A stretch of DNA of 57,820 nucleotides from Ga0074130 sp035492055 (GCA_035492055.1 DATJJR010000033.1:1-57820), one strand, 5' to 3'. Positions 34,736 through 42,865 are shown, numbered from the stretch's first letter. Numbers and translations: made by a program. The notes: generated by a model not told the origin, from the letters alone.

Positions 34736-35776
34736 TCAGGCGCCGAAAGTTCGCGCCAGCAAGGTGCGAATTGGCGTCGGCAAAGCTGCTTCGGCATACG
34801 CATCGGCCGACAGCCAACGCCGATCATTTTCCATAACTGCCGGTGCAGGGGTAACGCGTGCATGCAGCGGGCGCAGTGTGAGGCGGAAATGCGTAAAGAC
34901 GTGACGCAATGCCGGCTGCTCATGCCATTGTGTTGCAACCACGCCATAGTGTCGTGCAGCATACTGCGCCGCATCCGCCCCCTGGGGTAGCTCCGGAAGG
35001 CACAGTAAACCGCCCCAGATGCCACTTGGCGGACGCTGCTCGAGCAGAATGCCGTGCTCGCTTTGCATGACGAGAAAAATGCTTTCGCGTTCAGGTACCG
35101 CCTTCTTCGGCCGCGGCGCCGGCAATTCGGGAATGCGATTGTCGCGATGCGCGATACAGATATCGTTGAGCGGACAACGCAAACACAAAGGCTTGCCGCG
35201 TGTACACACCGTCGCACCCAGGTCCATCTGCGCTTGCGTGTAAAAACCGGTTTCTTTGGCCGGCATCAAGCTTTCTGCCAATGCCCACATTTCACGCTCG
35301 ACCGACACGCTACCTGGAAAACCGTCGATGCCGAAGCAGCGTGCGAATACACGTTTTACATTGCCGTCGAGAATAGGCGTTTGCGCACCAAAGCAAAAAC
35401 TGGCGATCGCATTCGCGGTCGAACGGCCAATGCCTGGTAAATCGGCAATCAAGCTGGCGTCGCGCGGAAACTCACCGCCATGTCGCATCACAACCATTTG
35501 CGCACATTTGTGCAGGTTGCGCGCCCGCGCGTAATAGCCGAGGCCGCTCCACAGCGGCATTACCGCCTCGACCGGCGCCGCCGCAAGATCGGCCAACGTC
35601 GGGAAACGATCAAGAAAACGCTGGTAGTAAGGAATGACGGTTGCAACTTGCGTCTGCTGCAACATGATTTCCGACAACCAGACGCGATAAGGGTCGGTCG
35701 TGTTCTGCCACGGTAAACCCTTGCGCCCGTGCGTCTTGTGCCAGGCTATCAGACGCTGGGCAAAATCAGACGACAA
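34736..35776 (-). CDS. mutY: Adenine DNA glycosylase MutY
   Basis: Protein of 346 residues (start as chosen) that excises adenine opposite 8-oxoguanine. It shows the N-terminal LPWQNTTDPYRVWLSEIMLQQTQ in segments typical of MutY, the helix-hairpin-helix DLPGIGRSTANAIASF, catalytic Asp in ILDGNVKRV, the [4Fe-4S] cysteines in CTRGKPLCLRCPLNDIC, and a NUDIX-like C-terminal domain. The TTG at 35776 is preferred: it aligns with the E. coli N-terminus, has GAAGG upstream, and overlaps purT by only 11 bp. ATG codons at 35824 and 35845 are alternatives that add a non-homologous stretch. Confidence 0.93.
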   Translation of the reverse strand: MSSDFAQRLIAWHKTHGRKGLPWQNTTDPYRVWLSEIMLQQTQVATVIPYYQRFLDRFPTLADLAAAPVEAVMPLWSGLGYYARARNLHKCAQMVVMRHGGEFPRDASLIADLPGIGRSTANAIASFCFGAQTPILDGNVKRVFARCFGIDGFPGSVSVEREMWALAESLMPAKETGFYTQAQMDLGATVCTRGKPLCLRCPLNDICIAHRDNRIPELPAPRPKKAVPERESIFLVMQSEHGILLEQRPPSGIWGGLLCLPELPQGADAAQYAARHYGVVATQWHEQPALRHVFTHFRLTLRPLHARVTPAPAVMENDRRWLSADAYAEAALPTPIRTLLARTFGA

Positions 35777-36983
35777 CGGGTCTGACCTTCGATGCAGACA
35801 GCTTGGCACGTTGGCGTGCTTCATCCGTATCCTTGCCGGTGGCAACAGCTACACCCATGCGCCGCTTGACGAAGCTCTCGGGCTTGCCGAAAAGACGCAA
35901 GTCCGATTCAGGTACCGACAAGGCCTCGGCCACACCCTCGAAGGCAATGGCTTGCGCGTCCACGCCGCCGTAAATTACTGCCGACGCACCCGGTGCGCGC
36001 AACGATGCATCAACGGGCAAGCCGAGGATTGCACGCGCGTGCAATTCGAATTCCGAATAGCGTTGCGACGCGAGCGTCACCAGTCCCGTGTCATGCGGAC
36101 GCGGGCTGACCTCGGAAAACCAGACCTGGTCGCCTTTGATGAACAGCTCCACGCCGAACAAGCCCAACCCGCCAAGATCGCCGGTCACGGCCGCGGCAAT
36201 GTCGCGTGATTTCTGCAATGCCAGTGGCGACATCGTCATCGGCTGCCAGGACTCGACGTAATCGCCATCCTTTTGAATATGGCCAATGGGTTCGCAGAAC
36301 TGGGTTTCGATCTCACCGGCCGCATTTTTTGCACGCACGGTCAGCAAGGTAATTTCATACTCAAAGTCGACAAAACCTTCAACGATGACGCGGCCATTTC
36401 CGTCTTTACTCTTAACGCGGCCGCCGTCCATTGCGTGTGTCCATGCCTTGGCAACATCCATGGCCGAGCGCACCACTGATTGGCCCTTGCCGGAAGATGA
36501 CATCACCGGTTTCACCACGCAGGGATAACCAACCGCATCGGCACCCGCCTGCAGCTCCTCTTGCGTATCGGCAAAGCGATACGGTGAGGTCGACAGGCCC
36601 AGTGTTTCAGCAGCCAGGCGGCGAATGCCTTCGCGATTCATGGTCAGTTGCGTTGCTCGCGCGGTCGGCACGACAGTCGCCATGCCGGCAGCTTCAATTT
36701 CAGCAAGGGTATCGGTCGCGATGGCCTCGATCTCGGGCACGATGTAGTGCGGCTTCACGCGTTCGACAAGTTCACGCAAGGCGGTGCCGTCGGTCATTGA
36801 AATGACGTGGCTGTGGTGCGCAATCTGCATGCCGGGCGCATTTTCATAACGATCAACGGCGATCACCTCGCAGCCCAAACGCTGCAATGCGATAATCACT
36901 TCCTTGCCAAGCTCGCCGCAGCCCAGCAGCATGACACGGGTAGCGGACGGGGACAGGGGCGTTCCGATGCGGGACGAACTCAT
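35766..36983 (-). CDS. purT: Formate-dependent phosphoribosylglycinamide formyltransferase PurT
   Basis: ATP-grasp enzyme of 405 residues for folate-independent formylation of GAR in purine synthesis, using formate and ATP. Segments VMLLGCGELGKEV, HYIVPEIEAIATD, TMNREGIRRLAAE, CVVKPVMSSSGKGQSV and SEVSPRPHDTG match PurT throughout. The ATG at 36983 gives an N-terminus like that of E. coli; two in-frame ATGs lie 6 and 27 nt upstream. It is divergent from the flavin reductase gene (49 nt between starts) and overlaps mutY. Confidence 0.96.
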   Translation of the reverse strand: MSSSRIGTPLSPSATRVMLLGCGELGKEVIIALQRLGCEVIAVDRYENAPGMQIAHHSHVISMTDGTALRELVERVKPHYIVPEIEAIATDTLAEIEAAGMATVVPTARATQLTMNREGIRRLAAETLGLSTSPYRFADTQEELQAGADAVGYPCVVKPVMSSSGKGQSVVRSAMDVAKAWTHAMDGGRVKSKDGNGRVIVEGFVDFEYEITLLTVRAKNAAGEIETQFCEPIGHIQKDGDYVESWQPMTMSPLALQKSRDIAAAVTGDLGGLGLFGVELFIKGDQVWFSEVSPRPHDTGLVTLASQRYSEFELHARAILGLPVDASLRAPGASAVIYGGVDAQAIAFEGVAEALSVPESDLRLFGKPESFVKRRMGVAVATGKDTDEARQRAKLSASKVRPVVV

Positions 36984-37032
36984 GGGCATTTCCAGACCAG
37001 TTTGCGGCATTTCAAAAACAGAATTTTACCCG

Positions 37033-37533
37033 ATGCCCTCGATCGACTCCGCTACCGACGTCTTCGCTCCCGCCGAATTGCGCCAGGCTTTTGGCAGCTT
37101 TGCCACGGGTGTTACCGTCGTCACCACACGCAATGCCGACGGCAAGCTGGTCGGCCTGACGGCGAACTCCTTCTCTGCAGTGTCACTGTCGCCGCCATTA
37201 TTGCTATGGTGCATCAGCATGAGCACGCCTTCGTTTTCGGCGTTTCGTGACTGCAGCCATTACGCCATCAATATCCTCGGTGTAGAACAGGTCGACGTTT
37301 CCAATCGCTTCGCCAATTCCAGTCCCGACAAGTTCGCCGATCTCGACTACGGCTTCGGCCCCGGCGGCAGCCCGCTGATTGCAGGCTGTATCGCCAGTTT
37401 CGAATGCCGCAATGAAATCCAGTATCCCGGTGGAGATCATCTGATTCTCGTCGGCTACGTTGAACATTATCAAGTCCGTCCCGGTGCACCGTTGCTATTC
37501 CACGGCAGCCGCTACGCAGCACTGCAGCCCTGA
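37033..37533 (+). CDS. Flavin reductase-like domain protein (FMN-binding)
   Basis: Protein of 166 residues covering one flavin-reductase domain (PF01613 type): RQAFGSFATGVTVVTTRNADGKLVGLTANSFSAVSLSPPL in adjoining segments is the FMN-binding half and GDHLILVGYVEHY with its histidine is the late motif. Such proteins reduce FMN or FAD with NAD(P)H, often for a separate two-component monooxygenase. No monooxygenase gene is adjacent, so its partner is unknown. The ATG at 37033 begins at the homologous region; earlier starts lie inside the divergent purT. Confidence 0.87.
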   Translation: MPSIDSATDVFAPAELRQAFGSFATGVTVVTTRNADGKLVGLTANSFSAVSLSPPLLLWCISMSTPSFSAFRDCSHYAINILGVEQVDVSNRFANSSPDKFADLDYGFGPGGSPLIAGCIASFECRNEIQYPGGDHLILVGYVEHYQVRPGAPLLFHGSRYAALQP

Positions 37534-37589
37534 GCCGATGCACCCATGCATCGATGTTCCATCACGCAGATAACCAGCGAGGTACAAAC

Positions 37590-38894
37590 ATGAACGAACG
37601 TATCGACGTCGCCGACGTCAAACGTCGCATCAAGGCGATCTTCATCGGATCGGCCGGCAATCTCGTCGAGTGGTACGACTTCTACGCCTACACCGCCTTC
37701 GCGCTGTTTTTCGCGCCAGCTTTCTTTCCTTCGCACGATCCGGTCGTGCAACAGCTGAACGCCGCCACACTGTTTGCAGCAAGCTTCATCGTGCGCCCAA
37801 TCGGCGGTTGGTTGTTCGGCTATCTCGCCGACCGCTACGGGCGCAAGCTGTCACTCACCATTTCGGTCGTCATGATGTGCCTCGGTTCGTTGATCATTGC
37901 GGCTACACCGACCTACGACATGATCGGCATCTGGGCACCCGTCATGCTCACCATCGCACGTGTCGTCGAAGGCCTCAGCCTCGGCGGCGAATATGGGGCC
38001 AGCGCGACCTATACCAGCGAAGTGGCGGATCCAAAGCGGCGCGGTTTTTATTCAAGCTTCCTCTACGTCACGCTGATCGGCGGACAGCTTTGCGCAGTCA
38101 TCGTGTTGCTGCTGCTACAGAACGTATTTCTTTCGCATGAAGAATTGCTTGCCTGGGGTTGGCGCATTCCCTTCGTGATCGGCGCGTTGCTCGCCATCTT
38201 CACCGCCGTCATGCGCCGCGAACTGTATGAAACCGAGGCATTCAAGCAGGCCAACAAGAAACCGCGCGAAGGCAGCCTGATGAAAGAACTGGCCAAATAT
38301 CCGAAGGAAATCGCGCTCGTCATCGGCCTCACGGCAGGCGGCACGGCGGCGTTCTACACGTTCACTACCTACATGCAGATTTTCGTGAAGCAGACCGTCG
38401 GCCTGTCGAACCTGACCACTACCTACGTGATCGCCGGCAGTCTGATCTTCGCTTCCATCCTGCAGCCAATTTATGGTGCGCTGTCCGATCGCATTGGCCG
38501 CAAGCCCTTGCTAGTGTTCTTCGGTGTCGCCGGCACCTTACTCACTGTGCCCATTCTCACGACCTTGTCACACACGCAATCACCCTTTATCGCCTTCCTG
38601 CTGATTTGCGGCGCCTGGGTGTTCACTGCCGGTTACACATCGATCAACGCCGTGGTCAAGGCCGAACTCTTCCCGGCGACGATACGCGCCACCGGCATTG
38701 CCGTGCCCTACGCGCTGACCGTCTCCATCTTCGGTGGCACGGCGCCGGCGATTGCGCTGTATTTCAAGACCATCGGTCACGAACCCTGGTTCTACTACTA
38801 TCTCGCCAGCATGATCTTTATCTCGCTACTGGTGTATCTGACCATGCGCGACACCAAGCACCATTCGGTGCTGGACGTCGAAGCCAAAGGCTGA
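37590..38894 (+). CDS. MFS transporter, metabolite:H+ symporter family (KgtP/ProP-like)
   Basis: Transporter of 434 residues with 12 predicted helices. MHS-family marks are GNLVEWYDFYAYTAFALFFA at helix 1, FGYLADRYGRKLSLT in loop 2-3, and EGLSLGGEYGASATYTSE in helix 4-5. It resembles alpha-ketoglutarate permease KgtP, though shikimate, proline/betaine and citrate carriers share the same motifs, so the substrate is not fixed. ATG at 37590 has a GAGG site. It stands alone with a strong terminator at 38922-38956. Confidence 0.9.
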   Translation: MNERIDVADVKRRIKAIFIGSAGNLVEWYDFYAYTAFALFFAPAFFPSHDPVVQQLNAATLFAASFIVRPIGGWLFGYLADRYGRKLSLTISVVMMCLGSLIIAATPTYDMIGIWAPVMLTIARVVEGLSLGGEYGASATYTSEVADPKRRGFYSSFLYVTLIGGQLCAVIVLLLLQNVFLSHEELLAWGWRIPFVIGALLAIFTAVMRRELYETEAFKQANKKPREGSLMKELAKYPKEIALVIGLTAGGTAAFYTFTTYMQIFVKQTVGLSNLTTTYVIAGSLIFASILQPIYGALSDRIGRKPLLVFFGVAGTLLTVPILTTLSHTQSPFIAFLLICGAWVFTAGYTSINAVVKAELFPATIRATGIAVPYALTVSIFGGTAPAIALYFKTIGHEPWFYYYLASMIFISLLVYLTMRDTKHHSVLDVEAKG

Positions 38895-38921
38895 GCTCCC
38901 GCCGGAACATTTCCGAAAAAC

Positions 38922-38956
38922 AAAAAGGCGGAGCCGTTCACCAGCTCCGCCTTTTT
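38922..38956. terminator. Terminator between KgtP-like gene and arsC-like gene
   Basis: GGCGGAGC (38927-38934) pairs perfectly with GCTCCGCC (38944-38951) around a 9-nt loop, with A5 before and T5 after. It serves the plus-strand transporter and, read in reverse, the minus-strand genes at 38994-39831. Confidence 0.92.
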
Positions 38957-38993
38957 CATGTGCCTTCGCGCTTCGGCACCTTCCAACAATGCA

Positions 38994-39341
38994 TTAGATG
39001 ATCTCGTGCACGATCTCCGGCGGGCGGCACAGGCGCACACCCTTCGCCGCTTCGACAATCGGTCGGTTGATCAGTACCGGATGCGCGGCCATGAAGTCGA
39101 TCAATTCCGCTTCGGTCCATTTCGCATCGCCAAGTCCCAGTACCGCGTACTCGGCCTCTTTCTCGCGCAACAAGTCACGGGCCGGCATTTGCATTGCCGA
39201 CAAGAGTCGCTTCAACTCGATTGCCGATGGTGGCGTGTGCAGATATTCAATGATCGTCGGCTCAATGCCTGCCGCACGCAGGATGTCGAGCGCACCGCGC
39301 GAATTGCTGCAGCCAGGATTATGGAAAATCGTCACCTTCAT
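38994..39341 (-). CDS. Arsenate reductase-like protein, glutaredoxin-coupled (ArsC/Spx fold)
   Basis: Protein of 115 residues with a thioredoxin-like fold. The single active cysteine lies in HNPGCSNSR near the N-terminus, and the C-terminal VLINRPIVEAAKGVRLCRPPE carries the arginines expected for oxyanion binding. The family covers true glutaredoxin-dependent arsenate reductases and YfgD/YffB-like proteins of other function. It is not linked to the arsenic cassette at 55616, which has its own unrelated ArsC. The ATG at 39341 lies 2 nt after the upstream stop; longer readings overlap that gene. Confidence 0.85.
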   Translation of the reverse strand: MKVTIFHNPGCSNSRGALDILRAAGIEPTIIEYLHTPPSAIELKRLLSAMQMPARDLLREKEAEYAVLGLGDAKWTEAELIDFMAAHPVLINRPIVEAAKGVRLCRPPEIVHEII

Positions 39342-39343
39342 GA

Positions 39344-39736
39344 TTAATCGCGCGCCATGCGGACTTCCATGATTTCGTATTCGATGGCGTCGTGATAGGT
39401 CTTCGCATCGTTCTGTACGAGGTGTAACAGAATCTGCGGCCCCTGGCGCTTGACGATCCAGCGCATCCCGAAGCCCAGCACGCACAAGATCGCGCCGATG
39501 ACATGGTATCCAACCAGCCCGCAAGCAACACCGGCACCGAGTAGCGGGATCGACACGCCGTTGAGATAGAGACGGTGACGGACATAGCGATACGCCTTGT
39601 CCGGATTGACGATCAGGCGGAAACGGCCGAACGGCAAGCCGTTCTTGAACTCCTGAAAAGAAACCGCGACAGCAAGATTCTCGGGCTCGACGGCCCCCGT
39701 TGCGCTCGCGTCCTGCGTGGGCGTTGTCTTGTCCAT
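39344..39736 (-). CDS. Small membrane protein of unknown function
   Basis: Protein of 130 residues that I do not recognise. It has a polar N-terminus (about 1-50), a segment NPDKAYRYVRHRLYLNGVSIP, two hydrophobic helices (about 72-105) separated by a short turn, a basic MRWIVKRQG loop, and a helical charged C-terminus (NDAKTYHDAIEYEIMEVRMARD). It is probably an inner-membrane protein with both ends inside. It starts 20 nt downstream of tRNA-Gly on the same strand and is followed 2 nt later by the arsC-like gene, so the three may share one transcript. Confidence 0.65.
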   Translation of the reverse strand: MDKTTPTQDASATGAVEPENLAVAVSFQEFKNGLPFGRFRLIVNPDKAYRYVRHRLYLNGVSIPLLGAGVACGLVGYHVIGAILCVLGFGMRWIVKRQGPQILLHLVQNDAKTYHDAIEYEIMEVRMARD

Positions 39737-39756
39737 GTGCGATTCGGGAAGGAAGG

Positions 39757-39831
39757 TGGAGCGGGCGATGGGAGTCGAACCCACGTCATTGGCTTGGGAA
39801 GCCAAGGTAATAGCCGTTATACGACGCCCGC
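39757..39831 (-). tRNA. tRNA-Gly, anticodon CCC
   Basis: A complete cloverleaf of 75 nt including encoded CCA. Acceptor GCGGGCG pairs with CGCCCGC, the discriminator is U, the anticodon stem TTGGC/GCCAA encloses loop TTCCCAA (anticodon CCC, reading GGG), and the T arm carries GGTTCGA. CCA is encoded at 39759-39757. A TATAAT box lies 12 nt upstream of the 5' end. Confidence 0.97.
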
Positions 39832-39842
39832 TTGGGCTGGCG

Positions 39843-39848
39843 ATTATA
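39843..39848 (-). promoter_or_regulatory. Promoter -10 box of tRNA-Gly
   Basis: A perfect TATAAT on the minus strand ends 12 nt before the mature tRNA. The discriminator region (CGCCAGCCC) is GC-rich, typical of stringently controlled stable RNA promoters. A -35 box is not clear. Confidence 0.65.
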
Positions 39849-39863
39849 GCTGTGGCAGAAAAG

Positions 39864-39892
39864 AAAAACGCGGACCCGTACAGCGGCCCGCG
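39864..39892 (-). terminator. Terminator of the 102-residue hypothetical gene
   Basis: On the minus strand CGCGG (39892-39888) pairs with CCGCG (39873-39869) with two more pairs inside after one mismatch, and TTTTTCTT follows. It lies 40 nt beyond the stop of the gene at 39932 and just before the tRNA promoter, so it separates the two units. Confidence 0.7.
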
Positions 39893-39931
39893 CAAGAGGG
39901 AAATCAGCAGCAGATATTGCTCAATAAAAAC

Positions 39932-40240
39932 TCAACGCAACGAGCGGATGTAGCGATCGTCGCCTTCCTCCTCGTCCGGCTTTTTCTTCGTGCCGAAACC
40001 GAAGGCCATTCCTTTCTCCTCTCGCTTGGCGGGCGGCCCATCCAACTCCATCGCCGCGCGCAACTTCGCGCAGAGTTCATGCAGTTCAGGGTTGTCAGTC
40101 GCCTCTGCAATGCGCAGGATTTCGCGCGTGTAGTCAGCGCTGATGCGCATGTATTCGACATCCGTGATGCGGTTGAGGACGCGCCGCATCAAGACGTGAA
40201 TACGGCCAAGCAGACCGTAGATATGCGAATCGGATTCCAT
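39932..40240 (-). CDS. Hypothetical protein, helical, cytoplasmic
   Basis: Protein of 102 residues that I do not recognise. It is mostly alpha-helical and charged, with no signal or membrane segment: HIYGLLGRIHVLMRRVLNRITDVEYMR, then a helix-rich middle (NPELHELCAKLRAAME), a flexible lysine/glutamate-rich stretch with FGFGTKKKPDEEEGDD, and a final RYIRSLR. The ATG at 40240 has a strong AAAGGGG site at the right distance; an upstream in-frame ATG at 40282 lacks one. It lies 97 nt downstream of amtB on the same strand with its own terminator. A DNA- or protein-binding adaptor is possible, but nothing supports a specific role. Confidence 0.65.
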   Translation of the reverse strand: MESDSHIYGLLGRIHVLMRRVLNRITDVEYMRISADYTREILRIAEATDNPELHELCAKLRAAMELDGPPAKREEKGMAFGFGTKKKPDEEEGDDRYIRSLR

Positions 40241-40314
40241 GTCGCCCCTTTCAAAATTGGCCGATCCGCCCCGGTGTCGCACATGCGGCGGGGGAAGCTA
40301 GCGACCTGATGATG

Positions 40315-40337
40315 GGCACTGCGTTATTCGCAATGCC
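40315..40337 (-). terminator. Stem-loop directly after amtB
   Basis: GGCATTGCG-AATAA-CGCAGTGCC on the minus strand makes a 9-bp stem (one G-U pair) starting right after the amtB stop codon. No U-tract follows, so it may be a weak or factor-dependent terminator or an mRNA 3' stabiliser. Confidence 0.4.
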
Positions 40338-41786
40338 TTATTCAATATGCTCCCCGTGTTCCATTCGATCCAGCCCTTCCGTTTCCATGTCACTCTCCAC
40401 ACGCAAACCGGTGATGCTGTTGACGACCACCAGGATGACAAATGTGCCAACCGCACTGTAAATGGCTGCGGCTGCAATTGCGGTCATTTGCGTGACAACC
40501 TGTGCACCAATCATGCTTGGATCAGCCACGCCGAACACACCGGTAAGGAAAGCGCCAAGCGCACCGCCGATGCCGTGAATGCCGAATACGTCGAGTGAAT
40601 CGTCGTAGCCAAAGCGACGCTTGAGCGTGGTTGCACCGAGATAGCACACCACGCCAGAAGCCGCACCGATGAACAACGACGCCATCGGGCTGACAAATCC
40701 GGACGCCGGCGTGATCGCCACAAGACCGGCCACGGCACCCGACACGATGCCCAATGCACTGGGACGGCCACGCACTACCCATTCGATGCACATCCACGAG
40801 AAAGCAGCGGTCGCGGTCGCAACCTGCGTCACCAACATGGCCATGCCGGCGGTACCATTGGCCGCCACAGCGGAGCCGGCGTTGAAACCAAACCAGCCCA
40901 CCCACAACAGGCCTGCGCCCGCAATGGTGAGCACCAGATTGTGCGGACTCATCGGCTCACGCCCGAAACCTCGGCGACGGCCCATGACCAGTGCACACAC
41001 CAGACCGGCAACGCCAGTATTGACGTGCACCACCGTGCCACCGGCGAAATCGAGTGCACCCATTTTGGCCAGCCAGCCGCCCGGCTCCCATACCCAGTGC
41101 GCAATCGGTGCGTAGACAAAAATCGACCACAACGCGGCGAACCAACATAGTGCGGAGAATTTCATGCGCTCGGCCATGGCGCCCGGCGTCAGCGCCGTGG
41201 TGATAATGGCGAAGGTGAGCTGGAACATCCAGAACACGGATTCGGGAATGTTCGCGCCGTCGGTGCCTGCAAGGCTGGTCGGCGTCAGACCGTCAAGCAG
41301 GAAACGGTCAAGCCCACCGATGATCCCGTTGCCCGGACGGAATGCAAGGCTGTAACCAATCAGTGTCCAGGTGATGGTTGTGATCACGGCGCAGACAACG
41401 ATCTGGGCCGACATCGACAGCACGTTCTTCTTGCGCACCATCCCGCCGTAGAACAACGCCACCCCAGGAATCGTCATCAGCAGCACCAGCGCCGACGAGG
41501 TCAGCATCCAGGCGGTATTGCCGCTGTCGAGCTTTTGTTCGGGCGCGGCCGGAGCCGCAGGCGCAGCAGGTGCCGCAACAGGCGCTGGTACCGGTGCAGC
41601 AACGGGCGCAGGCGCTTGTTGCTGCGGATCGGCCACTGTCTGGGTCGCAGGCGGCGTAACAGTCGCCGGGGCCGGGGCCTGAGCTTGTGCATGGCTATAG
41701 CTCAAACCGGAAAATTGCAGGGCAGCCATGAACAGGCTGCGCATCAGGAAACGGAAACAGCGTTGCGATAGTGAGTTCGGGGCCAT
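40338..41786 (-). CDS. amtB: Ammonium transporter AmtB
   Basis: Trimeric inner-membrane ammonium channel of 482 residues. A signal-like N-terminus (about 1-33) is followed by a periplasmic Ala/Pro/Gln-rich linker of about 55 residues, then 11 helices starting at NTAWMLTSSALVLLMTIPG. The twin pore histidines appear in HVNTGVAGLV and FGIHGIGGALGAFLTG. Such A/P-rich linkers are seen in other betaproteobacterial AmtB proteins. No glnK (PII) gene is next to it, unlike the classic glnK-amtB pair. A sigma-54 promoter sits 34 nt upstream of the ATG, so expression should depend on nitrogen limitation through NtrC. Confidence 0.96.
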   Translation of the reverse strand: MAPNSLSQRCFRFLMRSLFMAALQFSGLSYSHAQAQAPAPATVTPPATQTVADPQQQAPAPVAAPVPAPVAAPAAPAAPAAPEQKLDSGNTAWMLTSSALVLLMTIPGVALFYGGMVRKKNVLSMSAQIVVCAVITTITWTLIGYSLAFRPGNGIIGGLDRFLLDGLTPTSLAGTDGANIPESVFWMFQLTFAIITTALTPGAMAERMKFSALCWFAALWSIFVYAPIAHWVWEPGGWLAKMGALDFAGGTVVHVNTGVAGLVCALVMGRRRGFGREPMSPHNLVLTIAGAGLLWVGWFGFNAGSAVAANGTAGMAMLVTQVATATAAFSWMCIEWVVRGRPSALGIVSGAVAGLVAITPASGFVSPMASLFIGAASGVVCYLGATTLKRRFGYDDSLDVFGIHGIGGALGAFLTGVFGVADPSMIGAQVVTQMTAIAAAAIYSAVGTFVILVVVNSITGLRVESDMETEGLDRMEHGEHIE

Positions 41787-41819
41787 CGTACGAATTCCGA
41801 TAAATAATCACCAGCCTTA

Positions 41820-41836
41820 TGCAACACTTATGCCAA
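41820..41836 (-). promoter_or_regulatory. Sigma-54 promoter of amtB
   Basis: On the minus strand TTGGCATAAGTGTTGCA matches the -24/-12 consensus, with GG and GC exactly ten bases apart. Transcription should start near 41809, giving a leader of about 23 nt before the amtB ATG. Confidence 0.88.
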
Positions 41837-41843
41837 ACTATCA

Positions 41844-41870
41844 TTTCCAATGAATTCAAGCGCTTGGAAA
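41844..41870. promoter_or_regulatory. Inverted repeat upstream of the amtB promoter
   Basis: TTTCCAA (41844-41850) and TTGGAAA (41864-41870) are perfect inverted arms with a 13-nt spacer that itself ends in part of the palindrome CAAGCGCTTG (41857-41866). It lies just upstream of the -24 box and could bind a dimeric regulator; the protein is unknown. Confidence 0.4.
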
Positions 41871-41874
41871 CGGG

Positions 41875-41882
41875 TTGGTGCA
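41875..41882 (-). promoter_or_regulatory. Possible NtrC half-site
   Basis: TTGGTGCA matches one arm of the NtrC enhancer (TGCACC-N5-GGTGCA). The opposite arm is poorly conserved. Its position, roughly 65-75 bp upstream of the inferred amtB start site, suits an activator of sigma-54 polymerase. Confidence 0.35.
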
Positions 41883-41994
41883 AAAGATGCGCCAGCTTGA
41901 ATCAGGGATTGTGACAAGCGCACTCCTGCGGTGCAGCGCGTGGGTTTCCGGGCAACGCTCGCCAGTGCCCGCACCAAGGGCCGAAATAGGCACA

Positions 41995-42003
41995 TGTTAG
42001 AAT
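41995..42003 (+). promoter_or_regulatory. Extended -10 promoter of thiG
   Basis: TGTTAGAAT fits the extended -10 form TGn-TAnAAT. Transcription from about 42010 would leave a GC-rich leader of some 67 nt. The leader shows competing stems (GCGC-TTTA-GCGC at 42017-42028 and GCCGCG/CGCGGC at 42033-42056) but no TPP-riboswitch core. Confidence 0.5.
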
Positions 42004-42076
42004 TCGGCTACTCCACGCGCTTTAGCGCCACAGCCGCGTCTTCTTTAAGGCGCGGCGCTCCCCGAATGGACTTAGC

Positions 42077-42865
42077 ATGAGCAACGACTTCCTCACCATC
42101 GCCGGCAAGGCGTATCACTCCCGTTTGATCGTCGGCACCGGCAAATACAAGGATTTCGCCGAAACCCAGTCCGCCGTCGAAGCTTCCGGCGCCCAGATCA
42201 TCACTGTCGCCATACGCCGCATGAACGTCGGCCAGGATCCGAACCAGCCATCCCTGCTCGACGTGCTGCCGATGTCCAAATACACGCTGCTGCCAAACAC
42301 CGCTGGCTGCTACACCGCCGACGAGGCCGTACGCACACTGCGCCTGGCGCGTGAACTGCTCGACGGCCACAAACTGGTCAAGCTCGAGGTGCTCGGCGAT
42401 CCGCATACGTTGTTCCCCAACATGCCGGAAACCCTGAAAGCTGCCGAAGCGCTGGTCAAGGACGGCTTCGACGTCATGGTTTACTGCGCCGACGATCCGA
42501 TCCAGGCCAGGATGCTCGAAGACATCGGCTGTTGCGCCATCATGCCGCTGGCCTCGTTGATCGGCTCCGGCATGGGCATTCTGAATCCGTGGAACCTGCG
42601 TCTCATCATTGATCAGGCCAAAGTGCCTGTACTGGTCGATGCCGGGGTCGGCACCGCATCGGATGCCGCTATTGCGCTTGAGCTCGGTTGTGACGGTGTG
42701 CTCATGAACAGTGCCATCGCGCATGCGCAGAATCCAGTGTTGATGGCTGCTGCCATGCAAAAGGCCGTCGTCGCCGGCCGCGAAGCCTTCCTCGCCGGGC
42801 GCATGCCGAAAAAGCTGTATTCGGCCATTCCGAGCTCGCCGACCGAAGGGCTCATCGGCAAATAA
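42077..42865 (+). CDS. thiG: Thiazole synthase ThiG
   Basis: TIM-barrel enzyme of 262 residues that builds the thiazole phosphate of thiamine from DXP, dehydroglycine and ThiS-thiocarboxylate. Recognised by the N-terminal SRLIVGTGKYKDF, the Schiff-base lysine region LVKLEVLGDPHTLFPN, MPLASLIGSGMGILNP and the phosphate-binding VDAGVGTASDAA. ThiS normally sits directly upstream; no thiS-like frame is found in the 290 nt before thiG, so ThiS must be elsewhere. The downstream gene follows after 14 nt. Confidence 0.97.
   Translation: MSNDFLTIAGKAYHSRLIVGTGKYKDFAETQSAVEASGAQIITVAIRRMNVGQDPNQPSLLDVLPMSKYTLLPNTAGCYTADEAVRTLRLARELLDGHKLVKLEVLGDPHTLFPNMPETLKAAEALVKDGFDVMVYCADDPIQARMLEDIGCCAIMPLASLIGSGMGILNPWNLRLIIDQAKVPVLVDAGVGTASDAAIALELGCDGVLMNSAIAHAQNPVLMAAAMQKAVVAGREAFLAGRMPKKLYSAIPSSPTEGLIGK

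Noticed and set aside
42010..42076. TPP riboswitch in the thiG leader
   Set aside because: The leader is GC-rich with local hairpins but I find no CTGAGA-type thi-box core.
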